DNA from: Melanocharis versteri
Lineage: Eukaryota > Chordata > Aves > Passeriformes > Melanocharitidae
DNA: 64,000 nucleotides
Direction of reading: 5' to 3'
Assembly: GCA_013397845.1 (NCBI GenBank)
Contig: VZTG01005271.1
Span: 1 to 64,000, forward strand
The position numbers and the translations under genes are program-made. Below the pieces are notes generated by a model, which was not told the origin of the DNA, made no database searches, and was given only the letters and a program-made list of their open reading frames with translations. Positions 1 to 11,154 of this stretch are shown in pieces; position 1 is the first letter of the stretch; every line of letters begins with the position of its first letter.

Positions 1-980
1 GGGTGGAAAAGGTCCTGTCCTGTGTCCTGTCCTGTCACCGTCCCTCCTCTGGAGATGCTGGGATCTCAACCCCACAGAGACAGCCCTTCCTGCAGGCTCC
101 CGGTGCCCGGGCAGAGCTGCTCAGACATTCCTGCCCATCCCAGGGTTTTCCCTGCCCCTCTCTGATGTGTCCCTGCTCCAGAGCTCATCCTGGTGCTCAT
201 TCCCATCCCGTTCTTTGCACCTTGTCCCCTGTTCCACGTTCCCAGCTGAGGTGTGACACGAGCACCAAGCCAAGGACGGCGTTTGTCCATTGCTCCCGAG
301 GTGGGATGGGCCCGGTGTGGGGAGGGATCCACGCCAGCCCCCGCTGCCANGGTTTGGTCAGGGAGGGGAGCAGAGGGGCCGGGACGTTGTTTCCTGTCCC
401 CTCAGCACGGTGCCACCGAGTCCTTGTCCCCTTATCCATCCTCTCCAGGGGACCGCGGGCTGTGCTTGGCACTGTGGGCTCTGGCTGTGGGTTTGGGGTT
501 GTTTGCAGGAGGATTCCTGCAGCAGGGACGAGAACGCACGTTATGAAGAGGGAAGTGAAGCTGGGAGTCTTTGCTTAATTAATTGGTACATAAATGTTTC
601 CCTCGTCGAGCGGCTCCGAGCGATCGCTGCACGAAAAGAGGAGAAGGGGAAAACCCACTTCACACGGCAGGATTTTCTTTCAAAGAAATCACTTTGTGTC
701 ACATCCAGCCTTGATTTCCTTTCATGTGGCAAAGGAATGGTGGCGGCTCGGTTCCCACGTCCAGCGTCCTCCCGGCAGGGATGTCCTGCCCCTCCCTGGC
801 CCGGGCAGCAAACACCAGCTGGGCTGGGCAGGAGGGGGGACAGGGCCTGTCCGTCCATCTGACTGCGTTTTTCCATGTGCCCCGAGTGTCAGCAAAGCAA
901 TTTCGGTGCGGGGAAAGGGAGAGGAGAGGGAAAGAGGAGAGGGGGAAAAAAAACGCCTGGCATGAGTTCAGAAAGCTCTC
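1..980. other. GC-rich single-copy stretch, no gene seen
   Basis: The sequence is mostly GC-rich and unique, with a single unresolved base at 350. Overlapping frames are open on both strands (for example 3-578 plus and 197-472 minus), as expected of stop-poor GC-rich DNA. None shows a recognisable domain. A short AT-rich patch at 573-600 carries the homeodomain-like word TTAATTAATTGG. A purine-rich run lies at about 907-951. Confidence 0.5.
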
Positions 981-1260
981 CAGCTCACACATCTGGTTCT
1001 TATATTTCAAAGTTAATTAGTCATATTGAGGCTGTCTGAAGATAAATTTATCATCCAGAAAAAACACAAACAGTTTGAAAAATGAAAGGAAGTGAGGTGA
1101 CATGGCTTGACGTTTAAATAAATCATTTTAACATGATTAAAAAACTTGTCCTCCCTGACACCCGGCGCCGGATACTTTGTAAAGACTTTTTGACAAAGAC
1201 AAGCCCCTGTTTGGTACACAAAGCCTCTGCCATTCAATTACACACACTAATCTTTGGCCA
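981..1260. promoter_or_regulatory. AT-rich CNE-like block
   Basis: Non-repetitive AT-rich sequence between GC-rich flanks. It contains TTAATTAG near 1013-1020 and the 12-bp perfect palindrome GATAAATTTATC at 1041-1052. The composition and homeodomain words resemble vertebrate conserved non-coding elements. Conservation itself cannot be seen here, so this is an inference. Confidence 0.35.
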
Positions 1261-1714
1261 ATTACTTCTCCCAGCGACTACCGGGGCTGTGGTGAGGAGT
1301 GGGGGGCTGGGGCAGCCGCAGAGGGGGGTCAAGGATGGCCAGAGGGGCTGGAGGGGTCCAGCTCCACAGGGTGCAGGGTGTGATGGGGATGGAGATAGAA
1401 AATGGACGTGTGCTGGCAAAACCAAGGACTCCACAGAGCACAGAGCACCCCAGTGAGCCCCCAGCCCCAGCCTGGCGTGCACCTGGAGATGGGGCTTGGC
1501 CCCCAGGAACAGGCAGGGACACCCCAGGGCATCACCTCCTCATGTCCATCCCCCTCAGGGCTGATCTAACACCACCCAGAAGTTCTCTCCCATCAGCAAT
1601 TTTGCCTTCCCAGCTTTGCTAATGGGATAACGAGGTGCTGGTTCTGCTGCTGGAGCCTTGTCATCCCTGCAATTCTCACCCGAGCACGTTGGTGCCACTG
1701 TGCATCCCCGCTAA
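1261..1714. other. GC-rich stretch, no gene seen
   Basis: Unique GC-rich sequence. Open frames on both strands overlap one another and show no domain. No repeat is visible. Confidence 0.4.
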
Positions 1715-2060
1715 TTCCACCCAAAAGTCTTATTAAATCAGAGGCTTTAGTTTTATATCCATGTTATCAAATTTCCCTCTCGCTGGCTTGACTGATGGAA
1801 GGTTTGTGATTAAATGAAATGCTCTCCCTGCACATCAGCTGGAGAACAGCCCTGTGTGGCTGCTTGACAATGTGTCTATAGGCTGAGCATCAATCAATAT
1901 TAGGGGAAATCAGCATCTCGGATGACCCAGAGGAAGAGCTCGGCTGCTTTTCATTCCTATTCACCTGCTCTGTTGGATGCTTTCAAAGGATATTTAAGTT
2001 TTACCGACCCTGGCTGGGTTTCTGATATTTTTAATTTCCCAAGCCCAGCCCCATGCCTCG
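1715..2060. promoter_or_regulatory. AT-rich CNE-like block
   Basis: Unique AT-rich sequence with a dense set of TAAT- and ATCAATCAATATTA-type words (about 1888-1901) and no frame of any length. It is a candidate regulatory element by composition only. Confidence 0.35.
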
Positions 2061-2329
2061 GAAGTCACTCAGGAATTTTTCTGCTGATCTGACTCAGCCC
2101 ACGGCCTTGCTGCCATGGCTATGGGGGGGCTTGCAGAAATCTTGCAGTTTCTTGGTCCCATAAAAATCTGCAAAATGGGGACCTTAGTGTATCCCCCCCA
2201 CTTCCCACCAGAGCAGCAGCAGCCAGACAGGGAGACAGCAGAGCTCCCAAAGCCTTCGCCTGTTCCGAGACGAGGAGGTTCAAGAAGGTGGGAAGATTCA
2301 CATCTTGTAACAAGAAAAGAGCTCTCCCG

Positions 2330-2610
2330 AGCATGAAGGAAGCAAAGTGACATAAAAAGCATGGAATGAAAATAAATAAATAAAAAAGTGACGCCTAATG
2401 GATAAAATGAATATTCAAGTTGTTTCTAGGGAAGAGTCTCTGACTTTGGTGCTGGTTACAGTTACAAGGTTTGTGCGTTTTCTTGCTGTCAAAGCCTTCA
2501 CCGTAATTGTCCAAAAGTTCCTTGATTATTTCTAACAAAACTGTCAGCTGCCTTTGAAGTATCAGAACAGTCTCATCACATCTTATTAAATAGTAAACAT
2601 CATTTGCAAG
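2330..2610. promoter_or_regulatory. AT-rich CNE-like block
   Basis: It opens with an A/T-simple patch (AATAAATAAATAAA near 2372) followed by unique AT-rich sequence up to a sharp change to CpG-bearing GC-rich DNA at about 2610. No coding potential is seen. The intervals either side (2061-2329 and 2611-2934) are GC-rich with no recognisable feature. Confidence 0.3.
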
Positions 2611-2934
2611 CGCGCAGGAGATTTCGACGCCGCGTCAGGCGCCTCGGCGAAGTGGGTCGGGGAGGTTTGCAGGCAGGCACGGCTCCTGCGCCCGCCGGGG
2701 TCCCACCACGGCCCCATCCTGACCCTGGGGCACGGGGACACCACCCGCAGCAGGGGCACAGGTCCTGGCAGCTCGGCCTGTCCCTCACTCGGAGCAGGGA
2801 GCGCAAGGAGAGCTCCTGCTGCCCGTCCCGTGGAGCGGGGATGTCACACACCAGGGACAGCCGGGCCTGGGGACACGGCTAAAATCTCCCTGTGGGGATT
2901 ACTGTGGAAACCCTCCCTGGCAGCATTTTGAACT

Positions 2935-3150
2935 GTGTGGGGAAGGAATGACTCAATCTGAAAAGAAAAGGATGTTTAGGATCCAGCCTCACGCTTTCCA
3001 GCCTGAGCTTTCATGCGATTCTTCGAGCCAGATTCAGAGAAACTCATTTCATGTGCTGAAGTGTCTTTTGAGAGCTGAAGCTTTCATAGGAGAGTAATTG
3101 TGCAATTAGCTATGAATGAGTAAAAATTCATTCTAATTACTTCCAGGTGT
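2935..3150. promoter_or_regulatory. CNE-like block with clustered homeodomain half-sites
   Basis: Near its right end, AGTAATT (3093-3099) is mirrored by AATTACT (3135-3141). Inside it lie TAATTG-TG-CAATTA and a GAATGA/TCATTC pair. The cluster therefore offers several paired TAAT sites within 50 bp. Paired sites of this kind are typical targets of homeodomain dimers. Use as an enhancer is inferred. Confidence 0.35.
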
Positions 3151-3594
3151 GACACGTTCTGTGCTCAGAGCCAGGAGGGGGCTGGCAGTGCCCCTCGGCG
3201 TGTGCCTCTGCAGGCTGGGGACACGCTCAGCTCTCAGTCCGAGGGAGCCGTGGCTGCCCAGGGAGTGGGAACAGAGCCCTGGGAAAGGCCTGGACAGGGA
3301 GCTGGGAGTGGGAGTCTCTTTCCAGGGCTGTCTGACTGAGGCAGGCTGCCAGCAAACCGCTGGGGCCCCAGCAGCACCCAGGACTCTGACCAGCAGCAAA
3401 GGCCGTGGCACAGAGGGACCCAGCACCAGACCCCTGCTCGGTGCCACTCACCCCAAAACGGGCGGTTCCGTGGATTTGCTGCCCCTCTGACTCCAAAATG
3501 GGCTTTATTGTTCTGCGAGGACCTGGAGTCCTCCACGCCGCCAGAAAGCCACAGCTAAAACCCTTCCCTGCTGGAGAGGGAAATCCAGGTGGAT
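3151..3594. other. GC-rich stretch, no gene seen
   Basis: Unique GC-rich sequence open in several frames on both strands, with no domain or repeat that I recognise. Confidence 0.4.
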
Positions 3595-4265
3595 CCTATT
3601 GTGCCTGGTACATCATTAAAACCACTGGAAATCACACAATAAAGCCTGCAAGATTTCTAGCTTTAATTCCAGATCAAAGAGGCTTTGGGAAGGAGCATCC
3701 CAGGTTTGAATGCTTATCTCAGCCAGACCCCGTGAGCTTTTGAAGTTGCCCCATCAGTCACTAATCAAAGATCTCCTTTTAGATGGGGAAATCAAATCCC
3801 TTTCAGCAGGACCCGTGGTTATCAGTTTCTAAACATCACTTGTCTTTTGAATGACCTTCTTTTTGTGAGCTGACCCTGTGAGGAAAACCCTGCAAGGACC
3901 GGCCCTGGAGTTTGCAGAGCATTGGCACACACATACCCGGGCTTTCAGGATGTTCAAATCAGCAAAGAATGTGTGTGTGGAAGCAATAAAACCCTTTAGA
4001 GGTAAATAAATACTCGCTGTAGTCCCTGGTTAGCACATCGCAATTGCCTTCAACTGCAAGTACTAACAAAGAGCCAGCATTCCCAATCCAAGGAGGAATT
4101 CACGGAACTATTAGTCTCTGCTTTTCCTCAGCGTATACAAACAAGCTGAGAAAACAATACAGGATCAAGTTCTTAAACACAAAGCATTTTGGCTAAAGAA
4201 CCCCTCTGGTAGCGGGGATAAAAGCCCTGTCTCAATGCTGCTGTAAGCCATGTGTCTGCGGAATC
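3595..4265. promoter_or_regulatory. Long AT-rich CNE-like block with two TCF/LEF words
   Basis: About 670 bp of unique AT-rich sequence. The TCF/LEF core ATCAAAG occurs at 3673-3679 (as AGATCAAAG) and again at 3764-3770 (as AATCAAAG), about 90 bp apart and in the same orientation. No reading frame of note is present. It is one of the longer regulatory-looking blocks of the window. The TCF/LEF reading is from motif match alone. Confidence 0.4.
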
Positions 4266-5524
4266 CTGTGGCACGATTTAGGGCTAACTCTCCACAAACT
4301 GGGCTGATGAGGAAACTGGGCCTGCACGAGGAGCCCTCCTCTGCCACTCGTGGCACTCAGTGGCCCGGGGCAGGGAAGGGGCAGTCTGGGACCTGCGGCC
4401 TCCCTACAGCCAGAGCAGACCCTCTCCCGTGGGCAGATCCCAGTGACAAAGGCCAGACTGCACTAAGGAACTCCCCAAATCTTCCTTGCTGCCCTTTTCC
4501 CATCCAGACTTTCAGGGCAGTTGGCTTCTGCTGCTCAAATCCCTCTAGGTTTTAGCGGCACAAGCGTGCAGCAGAGCTGCTCTCTGCCGTGCCTGCTCCC
4601 AGGAATATCCTCTGGACTCGGCGATGTGATCCCCCGTGCCTGTGGGATCCCCCCTGGAACTGTGCAGGGATCAGATGACGTGTTTCTCCTTTCAGCCAGC
4701 TCCTTGGTGGGAATTTACACCTTCAGACCTGGCGGGGAGCGCGAGTGGGCCCCAGCCCGTCCGGCACTCTGGGCAGCGACGCTGGCACAGCAGAGACGTG
4801 TCCCCTGCTGCGGGGCCGGGCCTGCTCTCTGCCTCTGAGATTCACCACCCACTATTTCAGTCCTGCTCTCTATTTTTGGAAGCTGTCTCATGGTTCCATG
4901 TCATTCCCTGTAACTGGATTCTCCACGTCCCCTGGCTCGATGGCTCCGGCGCAGTTAAACCCCCGGGCTCGCACAGGGGGGAGCCTGGGCCAAGGATCCT
5001 GCAAGCACCAGCTGGAGGCAACACAGAGGGGCTGCAAATCAGGCACGGGGACACTCTGGCTGCCGGGAAGTGCCTGAGCAGGGACATGTGGCACTGGAAG
5101 GAGACAGGAGCACAGGGCACCCCCAGCACCTCCGGGCTCAGCATCCCGGAGATGTCCCCCTTCTTCCCAAAGCCAGGAGGGTCCCTGTGGGACACCTGTG
5201 CCCCACACAGGCACCTCCCGTGGCACCCCCCACGCTCAGAGAGGCAAGGGAGGGATAAAACCCCCAACCCACCATGTGCTGGTGTTTAAGGGACCCCTTG
5301 CAGGAGCTGCTGAGGGCAGAGGATAATCCCTTCCCAGGAGCGAGTGTCCCGGTGACCCCATCCCTGCTGCTGGGGGACACGGGTGCCCCACACCTCTGTC
5401 ACCCCAGCGTGACATCCCACTGCAGGACGGTGAACTCCCACCTCCTTTTCAGAAACACAAACGGAGCTGAAGGCAAAACAAAGCCTCAGTGGATGGCGAG
5501 GGCTGGGGATCTCCAGCACCTCAC
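4266..5524. other. GC-rich stretch, no gene seen
   Basis: Unique GC-rich DNA. The longest open frame (4636-5289 plus, 217 codons) overlaps open frames on the other strand (4857-5267) and lacks any domain, so I do not call it a gene. No tandem repeat is seen. Confidence 0.45.
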
Positions 5525-6130
5525 CGGCGCGCCTTTTATTGGGTTATACCTGATTTCTTGCACGTTTGCTTGGGCGACTTTGAATAATTAAAAGTAAACC
5601 CCCCTATAAAACCCAAACAAACGGTATCACTGTCCCAGGCAGCCCCAGCCCCAGGGCAAGGCTTCCTGGCTGGGGTGAAGCATTCGGGCGCTGCCGAACC
5701 CAACTCCCAGGACTCCTCTGAAAGCTCTGAGTCTGAGCGCAGGAGACGGGAAGGTGCTGAACACCGAACCGCTGCTGCCAAAAACCGGAGGATTTTTTTA
5801 ATAAGGGCTCAAACAAACCAATAAAAAAACCCCCATCAGCAGGGCAAATTTCATTCCAGCTGGGAGCTGGATTCCTGTTAAAAGAAAGTGCCAGCAGGCC
5901 CTTTAGCTCCAATGGCACTACCAGACACAGCTATAATTACGAGCTCTCGATTGCTGTGTGAGAGCTGTTATGAATTTCGGTGGGCAGAGGGGCACAGAGG
6001 AACAGTAAATCACCCAAACAAAAGGGACGGGCAGCGGGGAGCAGGCTCCGGCCTTAACCAAGCACCGTTGTAAAGAACTTAAATTATGAACATGTGCCAT
6101 AGTTAAAGCAGGATCTGCAAACTGGGAGCT
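5525..6130. promoter_or_regulatory. Mixed block with AT-rich CNE-like patches
   Basis: AT-rich patches at about 5535-5620, 5785-5880, 5920-5980 and 6063-6135 are separated by GC-rich sequence. The words AATAATTAAAAG and GAGCTAATTG are present. Candidate regulatory DNA by composition only. Confidence 0.25.
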
Positions 6131-7794
6131 AATTGTCCCCCAGGAGCCCAAGCATCTCTGCGAGCGCTGGGAAAGCCAGGCCGTGCTCACTGGTCCTTTG
6201 TCCTGGGGAATCCCAGCGCCCCAGTTCATCTGTGGGACTGGGAAGACCACGGCTGTGGCTGCAGAGCAAGTGGGGAAAGCAGTGCCCCAGCTCCGTGTGC
6301 CCCGGGATGCTTGGAGCCTCCTTGGGCAGCCACAGGGAGCGTGAGCAGGGATCTCCACCCCAGAGACCAGCAAAAGACCTGTCTCCCTCTGGGGAACAGC
6401 GAGAGGTGCTCGGAAGAGCAGATGTTTGTGAGAGCAAAGGACCCAGCCACCCAAAAAGGATCTTTTTGTCTCAGATTTCCTCCCTGAGCCAGGTTCATTC
6501 CCGGGTCACCCTGAGCTGATCCACACAGGTGGCTCCTGCCTTTAGCTCTGCAGCTGGGGCAGGGAGAGCCGGGGCCTTGGGCACAGGCAGGGGCACTGGC
6601 ACAGGACGTGCCCCAGCTGGAGCCAGCACGGGCTCAGGCACTGCCGGGGGCAGCGGGACCCCTGCCCAGGCTGTGGGACGGAGATCCAGACCTCTGCCCC
6701 GCTCCACACGGCCTCTCCTCCCTTCTGACTGCAGGCTCAAAGCAGAGCTGCCACTAGCCATTATTCAGTCACCACTGTCACCACCCCTCCCAGCACTAAC
6801 TCGGAGTAATCTGTTGCTGATTTGTCGTGGATTTGTACCGGAAAGGATTTTCCAAGAACCCCCGGCTTTACACAGGCTCCTTTATTAGTTCTGGATGCAG
6901 CTCTGGTGGGAGGGTGAGCTAGGAGTGCCAGGACCCCTGCTCAACCCCACAGCCTCACCTGAGGAGCCAAAATCCACCCTAAGCTGGAACTTCTAGGGGA
7001 AGTGTGGGCTCCCAGCCTGAGTTCTTGCCAGGAGAAGCAGCTTTCCCGAGACAAACCAGTGTTTGCTGGTCAGCTGGACACCAAACCCAGATCTGAGCTG
7101 GAAACTTCTGGGCAAACTTAGCAAAGAACGAGTTTATTTGGTGACTTCATCCTCTGCCCTGTGCTGTTGGAGATGCCCTTTTCTCCTAGGAGGGCCCTTA
7201 CCCTGCTGCTGTCCACTGAATTCCAGGGCAGCCACTGCTTCCCATCTTGCTCACGTGGTGTTTTTGCTTCCCTCCAACCCATTCCTTTCTTCCCCTGGCA
7301 CTCCAGAGCACCTGTGGGCAGCGCCCACGTTCCCAGGCAGGATTTGGAGCCGTTTCACCCGTTCCAGCCTGTGCAGGGAAGGGAAGGTGCAGGGAGCAGC
7401 ACGGAGCACTCAGCCCCGGGCTCACCCAGGGAAGGAGCCCCCGGCTCTCCCCTCTCTGCTTCCCCCTCCCCATTCCCCCAGATCAGTCTCTATCTAGCAG
7501 CTTCTTCCTCACCCATTGTGCCCAGGTCTCCGAAGCCAGGATCATCCTGCCCGGGGGGACGGAGCTTGAGCAAACACCAGCACTGCCCAACGACGCCGGG
7601 AGAGTTCCAGTGTTTGTCAAGGTGGTGCTTTCCCCCTCCCCTTGATGGATATTCCTGCTTGCAGAGATTTGTCTGCAGAGCACAACTTCTGTGCACCTTG
7701 AGAAAGTCAGCGCTCTGCCCGAGACAGCTGCAGGATTAATGTCCCGAAGTGGGGAGCGAGGAGGGAGAGCGTGTGAGTGAGGAAGAAAGTCTGC
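6131..7794. other. GC-rich stretch, no gene seen
   Basis: Unique GC-rich DNA with short open frames on both strands and no recognisable domain. A short AT-leaning patch at about 6750-6890 interrupts it. No repeat or mobile element is recognised. Confidence 0.45.
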
Positions 7795-8130
7795 TCCAAA
7801 CCACATCAGTAAAATGAGAAAGCCAAAGATTGCGCCATAAATAAGGACCAGTTGACACTTCTTAAATTCATAGCTTTAGCACACAGCAAAGTGTCTCCTT
7901 TTTATCAGGAATTTGTTGACAAGGGTTGCAAAAAGATCTACAAATAATACTGAGTGGGGCTATGAAAATGTATTTGTGGAACATTTCAGTATCAGGGATC
8001 ACCATTATATCGGAAGAATTCATCTTCCTGGAACATTTTATTAGTATCTAGATTTTATAGCTGCTCCCTTTTAATTTTTTTAAAATTTATTATTTTTTTC
8101 ATTCCTCCAGCAAATATAGCATTGGCTGAG
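7795..8130. promoter_or_regulatory. AT-rich CNE-like block
   Basis: Unique AT-rich sequence. GACACTT near 7853 and AAGTGTC near 7889 form a 7-bp inverted pair, which is common by chance. It ends in a T/A-rich run at about 8070-8100. No coding frame. Confidence 0.35.
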
Positions 8131-8589
8131 AAGAGGGGGGACCAGCATCCCACACCTCTCCATGCTGACTCCATGATTTACTCCTGCATTTCCAGCACAG
8201 CAGCGGCCATTAGGGGTTCAGCTTCCCAAGTTCTCGTCCTGGGGCTGCTTTTCCCCGTGGATTTGCTGGGTGACCTTGGGCCTCAGCGTCCCCTCAGTCC
8301 TGCTTACAGCCTGGGAGCCAGGCTGGGACCAGGGGTCACTCCCCAGACCCCCTCCCAGGGGACAGGCACGGCCACCCCAAGGCTGCACTCTTCCAGATGG
8401 GAATGTCGTACTCCCAGAGGCTGGAAAGGCACCCGCACCCCACGCCCTGGCTGCACCCCCTCTGCCTGGTCCCAAGGAGCAGCGTGGCTCCCTCGGCCCC
8501 TCCGTGCCCCCGGTGCCCACCCCGGCCTCTCCCCCCGCTCCCGCTCCTCCCGGCCGTGCCGCAGCTCCCGCCTGCCCGGCAGAAGGGAT
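8131..8589. other. GC-rich stretch, no gene seen
   Basis: Unique, CpG-bearing GC-rich sequence that is open on both strands over most of its length. No domain is recognisable in either direction. Confidence 0.4.
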
Positions 8590-8790
8590 CATAAATCCCC
8601 GGCTGTGGCATTACAGACAGTCATAAATAAGGCCTCGCTCGGCGGTGCCGGCACTTTCCATTAGGGCTGTCTGGATCGGGCTGTTGATACCCCCAGTCTG
8701 CGCGGGCCCGGCCGTAAAATTTATCAGCGCGCTTTCCTCACCCCATAAATCATCCCAACTGGGAGCCATATGGCAGATAAGGCCTTAAAA
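8590..8790. promoter_or_regulatory. CNE-like block with CAUDAL-type words
   Basis: CATAAAT/CATAAATAAG words recur (about 8591, 8623 and 8745), with ATAAAATTTATC-like sequence at about 8715-8725. ATAAA is the core bound by CDX and posterior HOX proteins. Regulatory use is inferred. Confidence 0.3.
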
Positions 8791-8840
8791 ACCCACGAGG
8801 GCGAGCAGGCGGCTCCTCTGGGGTGGGGCACGGGGAGAAG

Positions 8841-8890
8841 GGCACCTCTGCTGCTGGGTGGCACCTCTGCTGCTGGGTGGCACCTCTGGC
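8841..8890. repeat. Short 19-bp tandem repeat, about 2.5 copies
   Basis: The unit GGCACCTCTGCTGCTGGGT occurs twice and then starts a third time. It is a minor minisatellite within GC-rich sequence. Confidence 0.8.
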
Positions 8891-9479
8891 TGTGCAGACC
8901 CCACACCTGCCCAGATCCGAGCACCCCCTCCCCTCGGCGGGGTCTGTGCTGCCCTGGGAGCAGGAGGAAAAGGCATTCTGTGGTTTTCCAGACCAACGCC
9001 GGCAGCTCAGAAGCAGGAATTGTCCCCCTGAAGAATAAAAGCCGGACTGCACCTCCCCAGGGACTTCGCTCCTGAGTCAAACCTCTGATAGAAACAGCCA
9101 GGGAAAAACAGAAACAGGGGAAACTGAGGCAGAACCACACGGGGCAGCTGGGGCCCAGGCACAGCTCAGGAGCACCAGCTTTGCTCACTGAGGGACCAGT
9201 TTGCACCAGTTTGCCACCCAGACAGAGGCACGTGCGCTGGGTGCCATCCATCTCCAGCTCCTGCTCTGCTTTCCAAGGGCTCTTTACCTCATTTCCATTG
9301 CAACCATGAAAAATGCCACCTTTCACTCCTGCTGGGGGCTGTGACTGGCAGCCCAGAGCGCCAAGAACGGGTTAAGCACGAGCCAATAAAGCCATGTGGC
9401 TGTGGAGCAAAGAGCAGTTCCAGGAATTCTGTGCTACCTAGATACAGGCCTGTCTGGGAGAATCTGCCACAGTGAACTC
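8891..9479. other. GC-rich stretch, no gene seen
   Basis: Unique sequence. The word GGGGAAACTGAGGC near 9117 recalls MIR SINEs but the flanks do not match, so no mobile element is called. No coding signal. Confidence 0.4.
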
Positions 9480-9775
9480 TTGGGAACACATTAAATTAAG
9501 TGTCCTAAATTCGCCTAACTATGCATTTAATTTGGCAGTAATAGGACACTCTCTGTGTAATAGCAGAGTTGCTGTGCAATGGAAGAGGAGCTGCATATTA
9601 ATATTTTGATTATTAAGGACATGTGTATTGGAGGCTTGATAACTATGTAATATATTATTGCTTAATTGCTCAGACTCTTAAGTATGTTTTCATAATTAGC
9701 TGCTATTTAGTTAACGTAAATATTCAGCTTATTAAATATAGAAATGCATTTCTGCTGGAGCAGTTATTTGCATGA
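9480..9775. promoter_or_regulatory. AT-rich CNE-like block with POU octamer
   Basis: About 300 bp, strongly AT-rich and unique. It contains a perfect ATTTGCAT octamer (9766-9773), the palindrome GAAATGCATTTC (9741-9752), several ATTA words, and a 9-bp inverted pair AGTGTCCTA (9499-9507) / TAGGACACT (9542-9550). An octamer with homeodomain words is typical of neural or early-developmental enhancers. Function is inferred. Confidence 0.45.
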
Positions 9776-10240
9776 GAAGAAACCACACGGGCTGGCGCCG
9801 GCCCTGGGAGGGGTGGCAGGGCAGGGACCCTCCCTGGGGGACTCTCTGGTGGCCCTGAGGCCACTGAAACTGTGAGCACAAAAAGGCTTTTCTGCCACAG
9901 AGCTCATCCCAGGCACTCCAAACTTCCCACTCATTGTTGGAGGTGATGGGAGCCCGGGTCCAAGGCAGGGCTTTGTCTGGTTCCTCTCAAGCAGAGCTAA
10001 TCCCCTCACCTGGGCCAGGCAGCTGATGTGCTTCCTCCTCCCTTAATTTGGTCATAAATCTGCCGAGCCAGGAGGCTCCTGAATGAGGCTTTTGCTCTTC
10101 TTTCTGCTTGGAGCACCCATAAAAACCATATGGAAATGGGAGGCAGGAATGCACGTTTCACACTGTGCCTGCGCCGGGCCCTGCTCCTCTCCACGGAATT
10201 TGGGAGCAGCTCAGGAGCACTGGGGCTCATCTGTGAGAGG
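9776..10240. other. GC-rich stretch before minisatellite, no gene seen
   Basis: Unique GC-rich sequence with a small AT-leaning patch at 10040-10140. No frame or repeat of note. Confidence 0.4.
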
Positions 10241-10582
10241 CACCTGATCCCCCCAGCACCTCCTGGTCCCCTCCAGCACCTCCTGATCCCCACCAGCACC
10301 TACTGATCCCCCCAGCATCTCCTGATCCCCTCCAGCACCTCCTGATCCCCTCAGCNNNNNNNNCCTGATCCCCTCCAGCATCTCCTGATCCCCTCCAGCA
10401 CCTCCTGATCCCCTCCAGCACCTCCTGATCCCCTCCAGCATCTCCTGATCCCCACCAGCATCTCCTGATCTCCCCCAGCATCTCCTGATCCCCCCCAGCA
10501 TCTCCTGATCCCCTCAGCATCTCCTGATCCCCTCCACCATCTCCTGATCCCCCCAGCATCTCCTGATCCCCTCAGCATCTCC
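10241..10582. repeat. 20-bp minisatellite with internal assembly gap
   Basis: About 17 head-to-tail copies of a 19-21-bp unit close to CCTGATCCCCTCCAGCAYCT. Eight N (10356-10363) interrupt it. The distance between the flanking units across the N is 23 bp, so the N count is not a true length. Frames on the minus strand run through it only because the unit lacks stops. The copies differ by single bases and one- to two-base indels. Confidence 0.95.
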
Positions 10583-10957
10583 CACTGCTGGGCTGGGAGC
10601 ATTTTGGGCACTTTGGGACACCCAGCTCTGGGTGAGCTGGCAGTGGGTGCCGCTGCCTGGGACACAGGGGGTGCCCGTGGTGGCACCCCTGTCCCTGAGC
10701 AGCACCTCAGCGTGTGCCCTGCGTTTGGTGCTCCAAATCCCCTCTGTGCTGCTCCAAGCTGGAGAAGAAAAGCTGATGCCTGAGGAAACCTCGAGCCAAG
10801 GCAGGCTCTGGAAAGGCCTCGTGCACAGCTGAGCCCCAGGCACGCTCTGGGGCGCAGGCAGGGGCTGTTTCAGGCTGCTCCTGTTTGCTGTGGGGCAGAG
10901 GAGAAGCAGTGCGGGTCCAGCCTGTGCCCGATCCCCACCTTGTCCCCAGCCCAGAGC
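10583..10957. other. GC-rich stretch, no gene seen
   Basis: Unique GC-rich sequence between a minisatellite and a CR1 fragment. No coding or RNA feature recognised. Confidence 0.4.
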
Positions 10958-11078
10958 TCTGAGTGCCACATCCAGGCCTTCCTGGGACACCCCCAGGGAC
11001 GGGGGCTCCAAACCTCCCTGGGCAGCCCCTGCCAAGGCCTGAGCACCTTTTCCAGGAAGAAATTCTTCCTGGTGGAGG
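10958..11078 (-). mobile_element. CR1 LINE fragment
   Basis: The plus strand reads GTGCCACATCCAGG, then CTCCCTGGGCAGCC, then a degraded CTGAGCACC and AAATTCTTCCTGG. This order and spacing match the reverse complement of the sauropsid CR1 3' region, so the element lies on the minus strand. It is about 120 bp, lacks any open-reading-frame part, and is diverged. Identification is from memory of the CR1 consensus. Confidence 0.75.
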
Positions 11079-11154
11079 GATATGAAGCAGTCCAAAGGGC
11101 TTTGAGCTTGTTTTTCAAGCTCACAGGTTTTGTGCAGGTTTCTCGCTTTGGCTC

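Noticed and set aside
1041..1052. Many 12-bp palindromes (for example GATAAATTTATC and GAAATGCATTTC at 9741)
   Set aside because: About sixteen 12-bp palindromes are expected by chance in 64 kb, so each is noted only as a motif within its block.
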